Assembly (NCBI GenBank): GCA_036826635.1
Contig: DAISVY010000002.1
Coordinates: forward strand, 248,001-312,000
Direction of reading: 5' to 3'
Length of the DNA stretch: 64,000 nt
DNA from: DAISVY01 sp036826635
GTDB lineage: Bacteria > Zixibacteria > MSB-5A5 > GN15 > FEB-12
A model generated the notes under the pieces. That model worked only from the letters and a program-made list of their open reading frames with translations. It was not told where the DNA came from and ran no database searches. A program made the translations under genes and the position numbers. Shown here piece by piece: positions 23,582 through 32,698 of the stretch (position 1 is the first letter of the stretch; each line of letters opens with the position of its first letter).

Positions 23582-24899
23582 CCATCACCACCGTCCCGGT
23601 AACATATTGCCAGTCGAAATATGCCGTAAGGTACTCGCAGATTGCCGAGTAGTATCCTACCGTAGCCTGATCGAGAACCACCCGGCTGTCTTTCAACTGG
23701 AGCTGTGTGGTAAGTCCGGCCCGAGCCGTCGCTTCGGCGATACTGAAAGCTTTCTGCGCTGTTTTCAAAGTAGCGTCGGCCGAAAGGATACGATTGTACG
23801 CCTCCTCCAGATAAAGTCGCGTGCTTTTCAGATCGCGGTCGATATCTTCCCTGGTCTGCTCAAGCGAGATTCTGGTTTTGTCCCGTTCTATCTTCGCTTC
23901 CTGTACCCTGGCACGTGTTGAGCCACCGGTAAAAATGGGAATAGATAAATTCAGCCCGAAAACATAGGCATTATTCTCGTCTTCGAAATTCCAACTGTCG
24001 GACTGCGAAGAATAAGCGTAAGTAAGACTGCTCGTAAGAGACGGGAAATAAGCCGCCCGCTCGGCGCTGATTCCGGTTGTTCGAAGCTTCTCTTCCCACA
24101 ACAGGGCGTTATAGTCCGACCGGCTTTTCAGTACCGCCTGCAGTTCGGTCGTTTCAGGAAGAGCCGGGTATCCGTCGAGGCTCCCGTCGAGAGCAATTTC
24201 CTCGGACACCGGAATACCGGCCAGGTTCTTCAGTTCGACCAGCGCGACCTGATAATCCCGTTCCGCCGAGGTTGTCTGCGGGACGGTTTCTTTATATCGA
24301 ACCTCCGCCTGTAACAAATCAAATTCCGAGGCCAATCCGTTTTCATAGGCATTCTTCATGTCAAGGTAGTTCTCGTGGGCGTTGGCCTCCGAGGCACGAG
24401 CCACGTCCCAGACGACCCCGAGAAGCAAAGTTTGCGAAAACGCCTTCTTGGCCCATGTAATTATGTTCTGATGCGATGCATCGTAGGAGTAATCCGAGAG
24501 CGTTTGATATTGCCGCGCGGCCTTAATTGCGTTATACACCGCCCCACTGAACAATGTCTGACTTAACGTGACGTTGAAGCTGTACTCATTGTCACGATTG
24601 ATGCGAAGCTTGGAAGCACCTGCGCTTTCGTCTCCGCTCATCGCCCCCATGTCGACATACATATACTGGTCCGAAAGGTTACGGTTGTAACCGGCGTTCG
24701 CCGACAGATGGGGCAGCGCTCCCGCCGTAGCTTCTTTCTTCGAAGTACCGGCCAAACGCAGATCCTGCCGGGCCAGTTCCAGGTCTTTGCTGTGCTGCTC
24801 GACCATCTCCAGAAACCGAGCCAGATTATACGTTTCAGCCTTGAGAGGCAAAGCCACGAAGATTGACAGGGCTATAGCACAGAGTAATATCCTCTTCAT
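23571..24899 (-). CDS. TolC family outer membrane efflux protein
   Basis: 442 residues with a cleavable signal (RILLCAIALSIFVALPLKA). The two-fold repeated alpha-barrel pattern of TolC is visible: long amphipathic helices, the beta turn SLTYAYSSQSDSWNF, and the second repeat PSLTSSLTYAYSS with IPIFTGGSTRARVQEAKIER. It forms the outer membrane exit duct for the RND pump encoded four bases upstream. It overlaps the alarmone-synthetase gene at its 3' end. Confidence 0.94.
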   Translation of the reverse strand: MKRILLCAIALSIFVALPLKAETYNLARFLEMVEQHSKDLELARQDLRLAGTSKKEATAGALPHLSANAGYNRNLSDQYMYVDMGAMSGDESAGASKLRINRDNEYSFNVTLSQTLFSGAVYNAIKAARQYQTLSDYSYDASHQNIITWAKKAFSQTLLLGVVWDVARASEANAHENYLDMKNAYENGLASEFDLLQAEVRYKETVPQTTSAERDYQVALVELKNLAGIPVSEEIALDGSLDGYPALPETTELQAVLKSRSDYNALLWEEKLRTTGISAERAAYFPSLTSSLTYAYSSQSDSWNFEDENNAYVFGLNLSIPIFTGGSTRARVQEAKIERDKTRISLEQTREDIDRDLKSTRLYLEEAYNRILSADATLKTAQKAFSIAEATARAGLTTQLQLKDSRVVLDQATVGYYSAICEYLTAYFDWQYVTGTVVMDGI

Positions 24900-24902
24900 C
24901 TT

Positions 24903-27900
24903 CTACCTTTCGTTGCTAACCGATCCTGCTGTCGTTCCCGCGGATGACCCGGAAACAAGGTTAAACAGAGCCGGAATAATAAACAGCGTAAGCACCGTGG
25001 AAACCACCAGTCCGCCGATAGTCACGATACCCATCGGCTGGCGGAATTCCCGCCCGGAAGCACCAAAACCAATCGCCATCGGCAACATACCCAGAATAAT
25101 AGCCACTGCGGCCATGATGATCGCCCGCAACTTGACCGGGCACGCCTCAAGCAGAGCCTCCTTCACCGGCATTCCCTGTTGCCGCATCAGGATATTGACA
25201 TAGTCCAGAATCAGAATGGCCGTATTGACCACGATTCCCAGAAGCATGACAACAGCCATCATGGCCAGAATGTTCATCGACGTACCGGTCATGAGCATGG
25301 CCCCGATGACACCGATCAACGCCAGAGGGAACGTCCCGAGCACCATCAACGGTTGTTTCAAATCCTCAAGAATAGCAGCCAGCAACATGTAAGTCAGAAT
25401 AATCGCCAGGATCAACGCCCGAAGCATCTCGACGATAGCATTATTCATCATCTCTGCCTGGCCACCCCACGTGGTCTTATACCCCGATTTCATTTTCATG
25501 TCCGCCAGCCGGAGATCAATCTCGCCGGTAACATTTCCCAGCGCCACCCCCGGTGCGGTATATCCCGAGAACTCGATTGCTTTGTATTTGTCGATGTGCA
25601 GGATCGTGCTCACACCCTCGGAGAATTCGATCTTGGCCAGTTGAGAAAGCGTATATGTCTTGCCTCCACTGACAACCGAGAGATCGGCCACTTCCTCCGG
25701 TGTATCGATCGACGCATCGTCAATCATCACCCGAACATCGTACTCCTCACCCATATCCCGGTATTGCGTGGCCACCAGACCGGTGAGCGCGCCGCGAAGT
25801 TGCATGGCTATATCATAGACAGTAAGTCCGGCGTCCGCGATTTTCCTGCGATCCGGTATAATACTGATCTCCGGTTTCCCGGAACGGGAGCTGGTATTCA
25901 GATTGACAAGACCGGGAATGTCTTTAATCCGTGACAGAATTTCTTCTTTGTAAAGCTCAAGCTGGTCAACGTCCTGCCCTTTGAGATAGAAAGTAATAGG
26001 CGCCTGACCTCCTGAGTTCATTGAAGATACGGCGGAAACACGAAGCTGAATGTTCGGCATGCTGGACAACTCGGCAATGAACTGACTCGCGGTTTCCTCC
26101 GTGCTGAGTTCCCGATCACCGACATCCACCAGCTTTATCTTCATTATGGCCAGGTTGGTTCCCTGGTTTATCGTGCTTATCGAGCCAAGCTGTGTCAGAA
26201 TAGTCTTGACGGTCGGATTTTTCCTGAGATGCATCTCTATCGACCGCATAGCCTCGGCCGTCTCGTCCAGGCTGTAGCCTATCGGAAGCTCCGCCTGTAT
26301 CTGGATATCACCTTCATCCATGGTGGGCGTAAATTCAAAACCGATACCACCCGCAAACATGAAAGTGAATATCAAGAGGAGCACGCTGGCCGCCAATACC
26401 GCGGCCGACCGCTTTTTCGTCTTAATAATCTTAGACAGCCAGTTGCGATATCCCTTTCTGACTTTTTCATCCAGTTCATCGTACCATGTGGCAATACTAC
26501 CCCGCTTTTTGCGCTTGCCGTTCCCGTTTTCGGGAAGAATGAGCGACGCCAGCATAGGCGTAAGGGTAAACGATACGAGCAGCGAAAAAATGGTCGCGAA
26601 TGTAACGGTCAGGGCAAACTCCCTGAATATCTGCCCGAGAACACCCGACATATTGGCCACCGGCAGGAAGACGGCGATATTGGTCGCAGTGGAGGCCAGC
26701 ACCGCCACGACCACTTCGGAAGTACCGACAGCCGCGGCTTCTTTCCTGTTCTTGCCCATTTGTTTGTGCCGGAAGATATTCTCCAAAACAATCACCGCGT
26801 TGGTGACCAGAATCCCGACCGCCGTAGACAAGGCCATGAGGGTGATAACGTTTTTGGTATAGTCCATCATGTTCATCAGCATAAAAGCCGAGAGGATCGA
26901 CATCGGCATGGCCAGCGCGACGATGATAGTCGACCTGATATCATGAAGGAAAATGAAAAGTACCAGACCGGTCAGAATAATTCCCAGAATGATATTCGTA
27001 ATGGTATCATTGACCGTGTTATCTATAAACGTCGATTTGTCCGTGACGATTTCAATATCGCAACCGGGCGGAAGACTTGCCTCGATTTCAGGAATCAGGT
27101 CCCGTACCGCCTCGGCTATTTCGACCGTGTTCCCTTCGGATGTTTTGACGATGCCGAGCACCACCACGTCGGGGTTACCCACCTTGGTGACGTTATTGAA
27201 ATAAGAGGTCCGTTCCCTGACCTCGGCCCCGGCGTCGATAACCGTTGCGATATCTTTCAGGGGCTTGTTGCCTCGGGAGGTGGGGACCTCGAAATCGGCC
27301 ATATCTTCCACGCTTTCGAATTCACCGGTCAGGCGTACGGTGTATTCCTGGCTCCCGGCTTCAAAATGCCCGCCCGGCATATCGAGGTTGTGTGCCCCGA
27401 CAATAGAGGCCAGTTGCTGCAACGAAATCGTGTTTTGAAAAACCGCCCGGTCATTCAAAACAATCTGAATCTCGCGCTCCTGCCCGCCGGTGACCTCAGC
27501 CCGGGCCACCCCATCGATTTGCGAGAAACGATCCTTGAGCTGTTTATCGGCGATGTCCCACAACTCGGTGGTGGGCAGATCGCCGGACAGCACCAGATCG
27601 ATAATGGAAAACTCCTGCAAATCGATCTTGTCAATGGTCGGCAGTTCGGCATCGTCGGGAAGATCACTGACAATCGCGTCGACCTTATCCTTGACTTCCT
27701 GGTTGGCGATATTCACGTCCTTGTCCATCTCGAACTTGAGAATGACGAAGGAATAGCCTTCCATCGAGTACGACATCATCTGATCGATTTTACTTACCGA
27801 TGAAACCGCATCTTCTATCTTTTTGGTTATCTGGGTCTCGATTTCCTTCGGCCCCGCTCCGGCATACTCCGTCTGCACGGCCACATAGGGAATATCGATG

Positions 27901-28016
27901 TCGGACATCAAATCGAGCGGCATGCTGAAGAAGGCCAATCCGCCGAACAGCAGAAAGACGATCAGGAACATGCTCATCATGATCGGCCGCTTTATTGATA
28001 AGTCGGAAAGAAACAT
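24903..28016 (-). CDS. RND efflux pump inner membrane subunit (HAE1-like)
   Basis: 1037 residues with 12 membrane helices in the AcrB two-fold pattern: IKRPIMMSMFLIVFLLFGG at the start and ILGMLPMAIGFGASGREFRQ late in the protein. In helix 4 the AcrB Asp pair is replaced: GILVTNAVIVLENI has Thr-Asn. In helix 10 the Lys is replaced (GIVVNTAILILDYV), and helix 11 reads KLRAIIMAAVAIILG. So the usual proton-relay residues are absent by eye alignment, as in some other RND subgroups. It lies between the adaptor and tolC genes as a tripartite operon. Confidence 0.95.
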   Translation of the reverse strand: MFLSDLSIKRPIMMSMFLIVFLLFGGLAFFSMPLDLMSDIDIPYVAVQTEYAGAGPKEIETQITKKIEDAVSSVSKIDQMMSYSMEGYSFVILKFEMDKDVNIANQEVKDKVDAIVSDLPDDAELPTIDKIDLQEFSIIDLVLSGDLPTTELWDIADKQLKDRFSQIDGVARAEVTGGQEREIQIVLNDRAVFQNTISLQQLASIVGAHNLDMPGGHFEAGSQEYTVRLTGEFESVEDMADFEVPTSRGNKPLKDIATVIDAGAEVRERTSYFNNVTKVGNPDVVVLGIVKTSEGNTVEIAEAVRDLIPEIEASLPPGCDIEIVTDKSTFIDNTVNDTITNIILGIILTGLVLFIFLHDIRSTIIVALAMPMSILSAFMLMNMMDYTKNVITLMALSTAVGILVTNAVIVLENIFRHKQMGKNRKEAAAVGTSEVVVAVLASTATNIAVFLPVANMSGVLGQIFREFALTVTFATIFSLLVSFTLTPMLASLILPENGNGKRKKRGSIATWYDELDEKVRKGYRNWLSKIIKTKKRSAAVLAASVLLLIFTFMFAGGIGFEFTPTMDEGDIQIQAELPIGYSLDETAEAMRSIEMHLRKNPTVKTILTQLGSISTINQGTNLAIMKIKLVDVGDRELSTEETASQFIAELSSMPNIQLRVSAVSSMNSGGQAPITFYLKGQDVDQLELYKEEILSRIKDIPGLVNLNTSSRSGKPEISIIPDRRKIADAGLTVYDIAMQLRGALTGLVATQYRDMGEEYDVRVMIDDASIDTPEEVADLSVVSGGKTYTLSQLAKIEFSEGVSTILHIDKYKAIEFSGYTAPGVALGNVTGEIDLRLADMKMKSGYKTTWGGQAEMMNNAIVEMLRALILAIILTYMLLAAILEDLKQPLMVLGTFPLALIGVIGAMLMTGTSMNILAMMAVVMLLGIVVNTAILILDYVNILMRQQGMPVKEALLEACPVKLRAIIMAAVAIILGMLPMAIGFGASGREFRQPMGIVTIGGLVVSTVLTLFIIPALFNLVSGSSAGTTAGSVSNER

Positions 28017-28082
28017 CAGCTTATCCTTCTAATGGTTCCGCAATAGTTATGAATCTCCGGTACAGCGCATCTTCCGGACAGG

Positions 28083-29135
28083 TTACTGTACCACCACGTT
28101 CGCCTGATCGGCGATAACGCGGATCTTCACCCCGTCATCAAGGTGCATCTGACCCTCGGTGATCAGTTTCTCTCCGAACGACAGACCACTGGTAACTTCC
28201 ACCTGTATCCCGGAGTTTTCCCCCAGCCCGACTATTTTGCGGCGGGCCAGGTCACCCTCGGCCACGTAAACGTAATAATCACTTCCTTCTTTTGTTACGT
28301 TCTTACGCTCGATCACAATTTTGTCGGGCTCTCGTGATACTTCCACCCTTACGTCGGCCGTCACTCCGCACTTCACGTTCAAATCCGGATTGGCAAACTC
28401 CACGACCGCCCCGAAAGCCTGATGTTCCTGATTCATCGACATATCAACCTGGACCACTTCTCCCTGGAGTTCAATGCCACCCCATTGAGCGGTAGCGCCA
28501 AGGCCCGGTTTGAAAGCCCGGATGTCATTCTCCGAAATCCAGATTTTCGCTTTCAGTCGATCAATGCGGGCAATCGCGAAGAGTTCGGCGTCTTTCTGAA
28601 CATTGTCCGACTCCCGATAATTCACCCGTGTCAGGATTCCGCTGATCGGCGCTTTAACCATTACCGACTGCCGAACCGCTTCCCAGTCGGCTTTGGCGAC
28701 TTCATAAGAGGCCTCGGCGTTTTCGAAATCCTGCCGCGACAAGCCTCCCGTTTCGTAATAGCTTTTCATTCGAGAGAAAGTGGCCTCCGCGTTCTCATAA
28801 GCAACTTTGGCCTGATCGTAGCGAGCCGAAGGGTTATCCGTGGGGAAAGAAAGAACAATCGAGTCTTTCTCAACATAATCCCCGACATTGTAGTTAATAT
28901 GGCTAACCTTGTCGTCCACCATAGCATAAGCGGAGGATTCCCGAATACCGGTAAGCACGGCATCATATTCCAGGTACTTGGAGAAAACGGTCGGCTCGAC
29001 AACCACCGTCCTGACCGGCACGCCTTCTTCCTCGTATATCTGTTCCATGTTTTTTGTCTCAGCCTGATCACCACAGCCAGCCACTGCTATCAACAGAAGG
29101 GTTAATAGTATCAGGATATTGAGGGTGCTCTTCAT
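28083..29135 (-). CDS. RND efflux periplasmic adaptor, lipoprotein
   Basis: 350 residues. Signal with lipobox LLLIAVAGC, so the mature protein is lipid-anchored in the inner membrane like AcrA. Then comes the split biotinyl-lipoyl domain (YNVGDYVEKDSIVLSFPTDN and VKAPISGILTRVNYRESD) around a helical hairpin, and barrel and membrane-proximal domains with VTSGLSFGEKLITEGQMHL. It bridges the RND pump and TolC. First gene of the efflux transcript after marR. A MarR-type operator lies just upstream at 29172-29189. Confidence 0.95.
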   Translation of the reverse strand: MKSTLNILILLTLLLIAVAGCGDQAETKNMEQIYEEEGVPVRTVVVEPTVFSKYLEYDAVLTGIRESSAYAMVDDKVSHINYNVGDYVEKDSIVLSFPTDNPSARYDQAKVAYENAEATFSRMKSYYETGGLSRQDFENAEASYEVAKADWEAVRQSVMVKAPISGILTRVNYRESDNVQKDAELFAIARIDRLKAKIWISENDIRAFKPGLGATAQWGGIELQGEVVQVDMSMNQEHQAFGAVVEFANPDLNVKCGVTADVRVEVSREPDKIVIERKNVTKEGSDYYVYVAEGDLARRKIVGLGENSGIQVEVTSGLSFGEKLITEGQMHLDDGVKIRVIADQANVVVQ

Positions 29136-29171
29136 CTCTGTCTTCCTTTATTGAGCCTGTGTTGTATTTAT

Positions 29172-29189
29172 ATTACATGTATATGCAAT
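29172..29189. promoter_or_regulatory. MarR-type operator before the adaptor gene
   Basis: ATTACATGTATATGCAAT, an imperfect palindrome. Fourteen of 18 bases match a second copy in the marR promoter (29688-29705, read on the minus strand). It lies about 40 bases before the adaptor ATG. Confidence 0.65.
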
Positions 29190-29204
29190 TATATTGTTAT
29201 GACC

Positions 29205-29636
29205 TCATTCGAGTTCAATATTACTGGCGATTTTGTGCAGCAGATCGGCGGCCACAGCCATCTCCCCCGAGCTCACGGCTCTGAACGCTTTCGCTTCAAA
29301 CTCTTTCTTGAACTTTTTCAGCTCCTCCAGACGCTCTTTGGCGGAACGAGTAAGATAAACCAGCTTCTGTCTGCTGTCGGCCTTGTCAGGGACCTTGATG
29401 ACCAGCCCTTTTTTCTCTAAACCGTCTATCATTCTTGAAGTTGTAGTCTTGTCACGTTCGGATATCTCGGCCAGCTCGCCTATACGCGCCCCTTCCTGCA
29501 TCCCCAGAGAGAAAATAAGTATGAGTTGTTCAAAAGTCAGGTCATAGTTCTTCTCGACCAACAGTCTGCGGGCGAACTTCTTGCATGCGAACCATGTCCT
29601 GCCGACTTCACTGATAATGTCATGTTTGCTTTCCAT
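29205..29636 (-). CDS. MarR family repressor of the efflux operon
   Basis: 143 residues from MESKHDIISEVGRTW (ATG 29636). Winged helix: EGARIGELAEISERDKTTTS as the recognition helix and KGLVIKVPDKADSRQKLVYL as the wing with the family's DxRxK. An upstream start at 29723 would put the -10 box and operator inside the gene, so the shorter start is preferred. It probably binds the shared motif RTTAYATGTATRTGCAAY in front of itself and of the adaptor gene. A ligand pumped out by the RND system is the likely inducer (inference). Confidence 0.93.
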   Translation of the reverse strand: MESKHDIISEVGRTWFACKKFARRLLVEKNYDLTFEQLILIFSLGMQEGARIGELAEISERDKTTTSRMIDGLEKKGLVIKVPDKADSRQKLVYLTRSAKERLEELKKFKKEFEAKAFRAVSSGEMAVAADLLHKIASNIELE

Positions 29637-29687
29637 ATCCCAACCCACTCGTTCATCTCCCGCGTTATACGAACTGCACATACGATT

Positions 29688-29705
29688 GTTGCACATACAT
29701 ATAAC
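29688..29705. promoter_or_regulatory. MarR-type operator in the marR promoter
   Basis: On the minus strand GTTATATGTATGTGCAAC. It overlaps the -10 box of the marR promoter, so binding should block transcription. The half-site TGCACATAC is also repeated at 29675-29683 and 29690-29698. Confidence 0.65.
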
Positions 29706-29723
29706 TTTTTCCCGATTTGTCAA
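29696..29723 (-). promoter_or_regulatory. Sigma-70 promoter of marR
   Basis: TTGACA at 29723-29718, a 16-base spacer and TATGTA at 29701-29696. The -10 box falls within the operator. Confidence 0.65.
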
Positions 29724-30026
29724 GAGATTCCCGCATTTTCTTCGTGATTATTTTACCCCCGCCGTATTCGGCTCTGCATCCAGAAGCAGGTGTAAAGGCT
29801 CGTTCTCCATATATCGGTTGCCAGCCTGATTCCTCAAGCAGGGCTCGGCATCTTGTCGGACTGCCGTAACTGTCTAATACATAATCCGTTAGATTGTAAG
29901 GGGAGCGTGATCGGCAGGAACCAAGCCACCATAACACCGCCGCCGCCTTGCTGATGTCGTCGACCGTCGAGGGTACCATGATATCATCGACTATGACACT
30001 GTCTATATCTTCGATTTCAGCCGTGA
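29724..30026. other. 303-base gap between anti-sigma and marR genes
   Basis: Nothing solid. A minus-strand reading from 29979 runs through the marR promoter and operator, and its composition is not protein-like, so it is left out. Confidence 0.4.
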
Positions 30027-30278
30027 CTACTTCTTACCGAATTTCTCGCTCCAGCGGCGCCGAAGCAGGGCGGTGAGTTTGGCTTCAAGGACCGGTGGAA
30101 GGGCTTCTTCCCGACCCTCACGACACAGCTTGACCGTCTGTTTCATCGTATCGACCATAATACGGCAATTGCGACACTGGCCGAGGTGAGCCTCGATTTC
30201 GGCGCACATTTCCGGCGATATCCCGCCGTCGAGATATTCATTAAGACTATTAATGTAATCAGGACACTCGCGACCCAT
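30027..30278 (-). CDS. Zinc-finger anti-sigma factor
   Basis: 83 residues from MGRECPDYINSL (ATG 30278, with GAGG about six bases upstream). The zf-HC2 motif HLGQCRNC and an earlier Cys match the H-x3-C-x2-C site of ZAS anti-sigma factors. No membrane helix, so it is a soluble, possibly redox-sensing anti-sigma. It overlaps the end of the sigma gene by 20 bases; the two are coupled, as is standard for these pairs. Confidence 0.88.
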   Translation of the reverse strand: MGRECPDYINSLNEYLDGGISPEMCAEIEAHLGQCRNCRIMVDTMKQTVKLCREGREEALPPVLEAKLTALLRRRWSEKFGKK

Positions 30279-30855
30279 ATTCATCCTCAAACATATCTGA
30301 CAATTCGTCACGGAGGGCCAGTCGGGCTCTGAGAATCCGCGACTTGGCCGAGGCCTCCGACTGACCGGTCAGCCGGGCAATTTCCTTCACCGATAATTCC
30401 TCCACGTAGCGCAGAAGAAACGCCTCCCGATATTTGTAAGGTAATTCCCCGATTGCCTTATCGATAAGATCTCTGAGCTGTTCCGCCTCCAGAATCTGAT
30501 GCGGATCATGCCAGTCGAACAGATCAATGGTCTCATGACTGTGACCGGGGGTCCCGTGCGGAAGGTACTCCTCAAAGGGCTTTAGCTCGGCTTGTTTCTT
30601 TTTGGCGAACTGCGCCCGGGAAAGATTGAGAGCTATCGTATACAGCCAGGTCCCGAAAGAAGCTTCGGCACGAAACTGGTCGATTTTGTCGATAGCTTTC
30701 AGAAACGTTTCCTGCATGATATCTTCCGTGTCCTGCCTGTTCCCGGCCAGACGATGCACCATGGCATAGACTTTCCCCTTGTGGGCATTGACCAGCGCCA
30801 TGAAAGCATCGAAATCGCCGGCCCGGGCTTTCGCGATCAATTCTCTTTCATCCAT
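30259..30855 (-). CDS. ECF RNA polymerase sigma factor
   Basis: 198 residues from MDERELIAKARAGDFDAFM. Region 2 has NRQDTEDIMQETFLKAIDKI and TWLYTIALNLSRAQFAKK. Region 4 has LPYKYREAFLLRYVEELSVK followed by the helix-turn-helix EIARLTGQSEASAKSRILRA. The longer reading to 31014 is not family-like. It is coupled to a zinc-finger anti-sigma. The regulon is unknown; I could not find a repeated ECF-type promoter in the window. Confidence 0.95.
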   Translation of the reverse strand: MDERELIAKARAGDFDAFMALVNAHKGKVYAMVHRLAGNRQDTEDIMQETFLKAIDKIDQFRAEASFGTWLYTIALNLSRAQFAKKKQAELKPFEEYLPHGTPGHSHETIDLFDWHDPHQILEAEQLRDLIDKAIGELPYKYREAFLLRYVEELSVKEIARLTGQSEASAKSRILRARLALRDELSDMFEDEYGSRVS

Positions 30856-30925
30856 TTGACAAGAAGATAGCCTGAATGATTCAGAAAAGAAAGTCGCCGG
30901 ATAAAACAAAGTGCCGGAGAGCGGC

Positions 30926-32509
30926 TCAATTGTCGGAGACCACGGCCCCGACGGGGTCAGCCGGATCGATATCGGCGTTCGGCTGAACGGAACGTCGAAA
31001 CAACCAGGCTTCATTGCGTTTATTGTACCTTGGATTCACGAAATGAAGCACCCACTCCAGCGGTGACGCTCCGATACGACAGACCTCATCAAGCGGGCCG
31101 AAATGTGTTTCCAGCGAATCGATATACCGGGGCAGATCGGTTCTTTCGGGAGGATACAGAATAAAAAAGTCAAACGGTTTCTGTCGATTGATGTCAGCCT
31201 GCCGGGACATATCTCCCCAACATTGAATATAGCCTCGCCTCAGGGGTTGAAACCCACCGTATTGATCCGGAAATATGCGCCCTTCTTCCGGAGTGACAAA
31301 CACCACCCCGCAGCCGGGCTCGACGGCGATTTTCTCTATCCTAACCAGCGGTTCGACCACCCCTCGCTTACCGTAATTGACCGTAAGGGGCACCAGCAGA
31401 ATCATATTTATCACTACCGCAACACCCAGCACGGAATTAAACAGACGTCGATGACGCTGAAAGAAACCCCGGTGCTGGAAGTGATACCACACCGCCAGCG
31501 TAAGAAGAACCACCAGGGGCGGGATGATCGGAAGCATGTATCGCTCCTGACGACTGGCCGACAACATATGAGCGACCACAAAAACAAGCGAACTGAAAAA
31601 CAACACCCGGTGCTGTCGCCAGAACGATTTGAATCCGCACAGGTAAAATCCGATCAGTGACACAGGCGGCAAAAGGAACCCCAACAATACGGCCGGATAC
31701 AACAGAAAACTGGTGCGATAGGGCGGGGGTTCGGTGATAACCTGTTTGATATGACTGATAGTAGAACCTGCAAACTGCCCGATTACATAATAGTCAACCA
31801 CCCCTGATATCAGCAGCATGAAAAAGACGGCGGCCGTATACAACACAGCCGGTCGCAACCGGCGATATTCGTACCAGAGCACAAACGGCACCGCCACGGC
31901 GGCAAAAGCTATCTCGAAACGAATCATCCATGCCAGACCGGTGACCAAACCGGCCAGAAGCAGCCAGCGGTCTTCGCCGTGAGGTCGATATTTGTACAAA
32001 AAGAGCAGGGCCAGCATCCAGAAATGTCCGCTTACGACCTCGATCAGAGTCCGCACCGCCAGGAAAGGCATAGCGAACTGGGCGGCCATGATCAGCCCGG
32101 CGGCAAAAGCCCAGTCGCGTGACTTCGTGACAAGCGCCACGATCCGGTACACACAGTAGACCGATATCAACGAAAGACCGGCATGAACGATCCGGATACC
32201 GTACATCATCGTATCCAAATCGTCTATCCCGGCGATCAGATAGCCCTTCATCACAACATACAACGAAAAAGTATACAGCGGGAAACGGGCAATAATGGCC
32301 TCGGCGGCCTTGTGCCACAGCAACCACCCCTGATCAGAAAAGAAACCGTGCTGAAGCCAGTAATATGCTACACTAACCGTTTCGTAGTGATCATCGGAGG
32401 CCATGAACCCACGGGAAAAAACGACCGCGACAGCTCTCAGGGCGATGGCAATCAACATCACGCACAGAAGAGGGTGATCCCGTCGCAATTGACCAAGCCG
32501 GGACAACAT
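30926..32509 (-). CDS. GT-C type glycosyltransferase, ALG9/PMT-like
   Basis: About 527 residues with 9-10 membrane helices. After the first helix comes the acidic loop FMASDDHYETVSVAYYWLQH, in the position of the catalytic Asp of GT-C enzymes. Later HMLSASRQERYMLPIIPPLV matches the 'H-R-x-R-Y-x-L-P' motif of mannosyltransferases of the ALG9/PIG-B type. A C-terminal soluble domain of about 130 residues follows. Probably transfers a sugar from a lipid-linked donor. The start at 32509 has AGGA eight bases upstream; 32518 is an alternative. Confidence 0.82.
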   Translation of the reverse strand: MLSRLGQLRRDHPLLCVMLIAIALRAVAVVFSRGFMASDDHYETVSVAYYWLQHGFFSDQGWLLWHKAAEAIIARFPLYTFSLYVVMKGYLIAGIDDLDTMMYGIRIVHAGLSLISVYCVYRIVALVTKSRDWAFAAGLIMAAQFAMPFLAVRTLIEVVSGHFWMLALLFLYKYRPHGEDRWLLLAGLVTGLAWMIRFEIAFAAVAVPFVLWYEYRRLRPAVLYTAAVFFMLLISGVVDYYVIGQFAGSTISHIKQVITEPPPYRTSFLLYPAVLLGFLLPPVSLIGFYLCGFKSFWRQHRVLFFSSLVFVVAHMLSASRQERYMLPIIPPLVVLLTLAVWYHFQHRGFFQRHRRLFNSVLGVAVVINMILLVPLTVNYGKRGVVEPLVRIEKIAVEPGCGVVFVTPEEGRIFPDQYGGFQPLRRGYIQCWGDMSRQADINRQKPFDFFILYPPERTDLPRYIDSLETHFGPLDEVCRIGASPLEWVLHFVNPRYNKRNEAWLFRRSVQPNADIDPADPVGAVVSDN

Positions 32510-32637
32510 CACAGGCATCCTGAAGCTAACTGTATCGGTGTTCCCAAAAGATCCATCGCTGGCAATAGTAACCAAATCCGAAACGCCGGGCAAAGAATAT
32601 CTTCCGCTTCGATTATCTCCCGTTCGGATGATCGCAC

Positions 32638-32666
32638 AAAAAAAGGACGGAGCCACTGCTCCGTCC
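32638..32666 (-). terminator. Intrinsic terminator after the VWA-secreted-protein gene
   Basis: GGACGGAGC / GCTCCGTCC is a perfect 9-bp stem with a four-base loop, followed by seven T on the minus strand. Confidence 0.92.
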
Positions 32667-32698
32667 CTTGTCAGACAAACGCTACGAATGTTCCGCCG

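Noticed and set aside
29665..29979. 104-codon minus-strand reading frame after the anti-sigma gene
   Set aside because: It runs through the marR promoter and operator and has no family-like features.
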